A stretch of DNA of 5,198 nt from Bacteroidota bacterium. Lineage in GTDB: Bacteria; Bacteroidota; Bacteroidia; Chitinophagales; Chitinophagaceae. The DNA lies in the NCBI GenBank assembly GCA_026391115.1, contig JAPLER010000120.1, positions 1-5,198 on the forward strand, in the 5' to 3' direction. The translations under genes and the position numbers were made by a program. Below the pieces are notes generated by a model. The model had not been told where the DNA came from. It did no database searches and saw nothing but the letters and a program-made list of their open reading frames with translations. This document shows, one piece after another, positions 4,442 through 5,198 of the stretch. Positions within the stretch are counted from its first letter, which is position 1; the number at the start of each line of letters is the position of its first letter.

Positions 4442-5198
4442 TTACATTGGGCAAGTTTGGTGATAATTGATTAATGGTTCATACTTTCTTTCAAAATCAA
4501 AGCCACTGTAAACCCTTTCTACTTCATCAAGTATTCCAATTATTTCTTCAAGATTTGATGTTGTAACTAATTTTAAACGATACTCTTTTATATTGGGTAA
4601 GCCCTTTAAATAATTGGTATAATGTGTTCTCATTTCATTAATACCCACTTGCTCTCCTTTCCAATTTAGACTTAAATCCAAATGTTTTTTACAAACAGCC
4701 ACACGTTCGTGTATGGTGGGTGGTGCAAGTTCTTCACCTGTTTCTAAGTAATGTTTTATTTCTCTAAAAATCCATGGATAACCAATTGCTGCCCTACCAA
4801 TCATCATTCCATCAACATCAAAACGCTTTTTATATTCTGCTGCTTTTTGTGGGCTATTAATATCACCATTTCCAAATATTGGGATCTTTATACGAGGGTT
4901 ATTTTTTACTTTACTTATCAATGTCCAATCAGCTTCTCCTTTATACATTTGACTTCTAGTTCTACCATGAATGGATAGTGCTTTAATACCAATATCTTGC
5001 AAACGCTCTGCAACTTCTTCAATATTTTTACTACTATCATCCCAACCCAAACGCGTTTTAACAGTAACAGGAAGATTGGTGCTTTTTATACAAGCATCTG
5101 TCAAACGAACCATTAGATCAATGTCTTTTAGCACACCTGCTCCTGCACCACGAGCCACAACTTTTTTTACAGGACAACCAAAATTAATATCCAGTAAA
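4442..5198 (-). CDS. dusB: tRNA-dihydrouridine synthase DusB, N-terminus cut by the window edge
   Basis: Dus enzymes use FMN and NADPH to reduce specific uridines in tRNA to dihydrouridine. The reading frame stays open to the right edge and shows 251 residues; the family is usually about 320-330, so roughly the first 75 are outside. Counting from the first visible codon, NFGCPVKK (5-12) contains the active-site cysteine (C8). The FMN-barrel motifs follow in order: KTRLGW (47-52), HGRTRSQ (77-83), GNGDI (109-113) and GRAAIGYPW (134-142). The C-terminal helical tRNA-binding domain runs from about 150 to the end at HQTCPM. A GTG at 5156-5158 could be mistaken for a start, but it encodes a valine inside the conserved CPVKKVVARGAG stretch, after the catalytic cysteine, so it cannot be the true start. 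Assignment to DusB rather than another Dus subgroup rests on the CPVKK and GRAAIG(Y)PW patterns. The stop lies about 85 bp before the rpsL promoter, with no strong terminator between. Confidence 0.95.
   Translation of the reverse strand, partial: LLDINFGCPVKKVVARGAGAGVLKDIDLMVRLTDACIKSTNLPVTVKTRLGWDDSSKNIEEVAERLQDIGIKALSIHGRTRSQMYKGEADWTLISKVKNNPRIKIPIFGNGDINSPQKAAEYKKRFDVDGMMIGRAAIGYPWIFREIKHYLETGEELAPPTIHERVAVCKKHLDLSLNWKGEQVGINEMRTHYTNYLKGLPNIKEYRLKLVTTSNLEEIIGILDEVERVYSGFDFERKYEPLINYHQTCPM

Noticed and set aside
4430..4445. Inverted repeat GTAATT/AATTAC over the dusB stop codon, considered as a terminator
   Set aside because: The stem is only six A+T-rich pairs, overlaps the stop codon and is not followed by a T-run.
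4751..4978. Plus-strand 75-residue open frame inside dusB
   Set aside because: It is antisense to conserved DusB motifs and has no independent support.
5156..5158. GTG as start codon of dusB
   Set aside because: The frame stays open upstream to the window edge and encodes the active-site NFGCPVKK motif before this codon.

Overview
The window looks like a chromosomal segment of a Bacteroidota bacterium. The grounds are strong A+T richness, no purine-rich Shine-Dalgarno sequences, perfect Bacteroidota-type promoters (TTTG, about 20 bp, TAnnTTTG), and a CRISPR repeat that resembles the 47-bp type II-C repeats of that phylum (from memory, e.g. Bacteroides fragilis). I cannot place the organism below phylum level.

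Layout. 1-706: the end of a CRISPR array with ten repeats, eight of them complete 47-mers, and 30-bp spacers. It is cut by the left edge, and no cas gene or tracrRNA is in view. 785-2016: three rightward genes: a VOC/bleomycin-resistance-like protein, a SET-domain protein and a small lipoprotein. 2028-3233: a leftward pair, nadC followed by a SUI1/YciH-family gene, convergent with the lipoprotein gene. 3330-3354: a strong hairpin terminator. 3380-4300: leftward rpsL-rpsG behind a textbook promoter at 4327-4357. 4442-5198: the 3' three-quarters of dusB, leftward and cut by the right edge.

The most interesting part is the array. Read on the minus strand, every repeat carries a perfect Bacteroidota promoter (TTTG, 20 bp, TATATTTG) pointing into the adjacent spacer. 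The logic is like that of Neisseria type II-C arrays, where each crRNA starts from its own repeat-borne promoter. Two repeats, the terminal one and one internal, are truncated at exactly the same base. That base lies one nucleotide outside the -33 element, so the promoter is intact while the crRNA-handle end is lost. They look like promoter-only repeats.

The other genes are housekeeping: NAD synthesis (nadC), the ribosome (rpsL, rpsG), initiation-factor-like SUI1, and tRNA modification (dusB). One oddity is that the usual str-operon continuation into fusA is missing: rpsG ends at a terminator and nadC follows.
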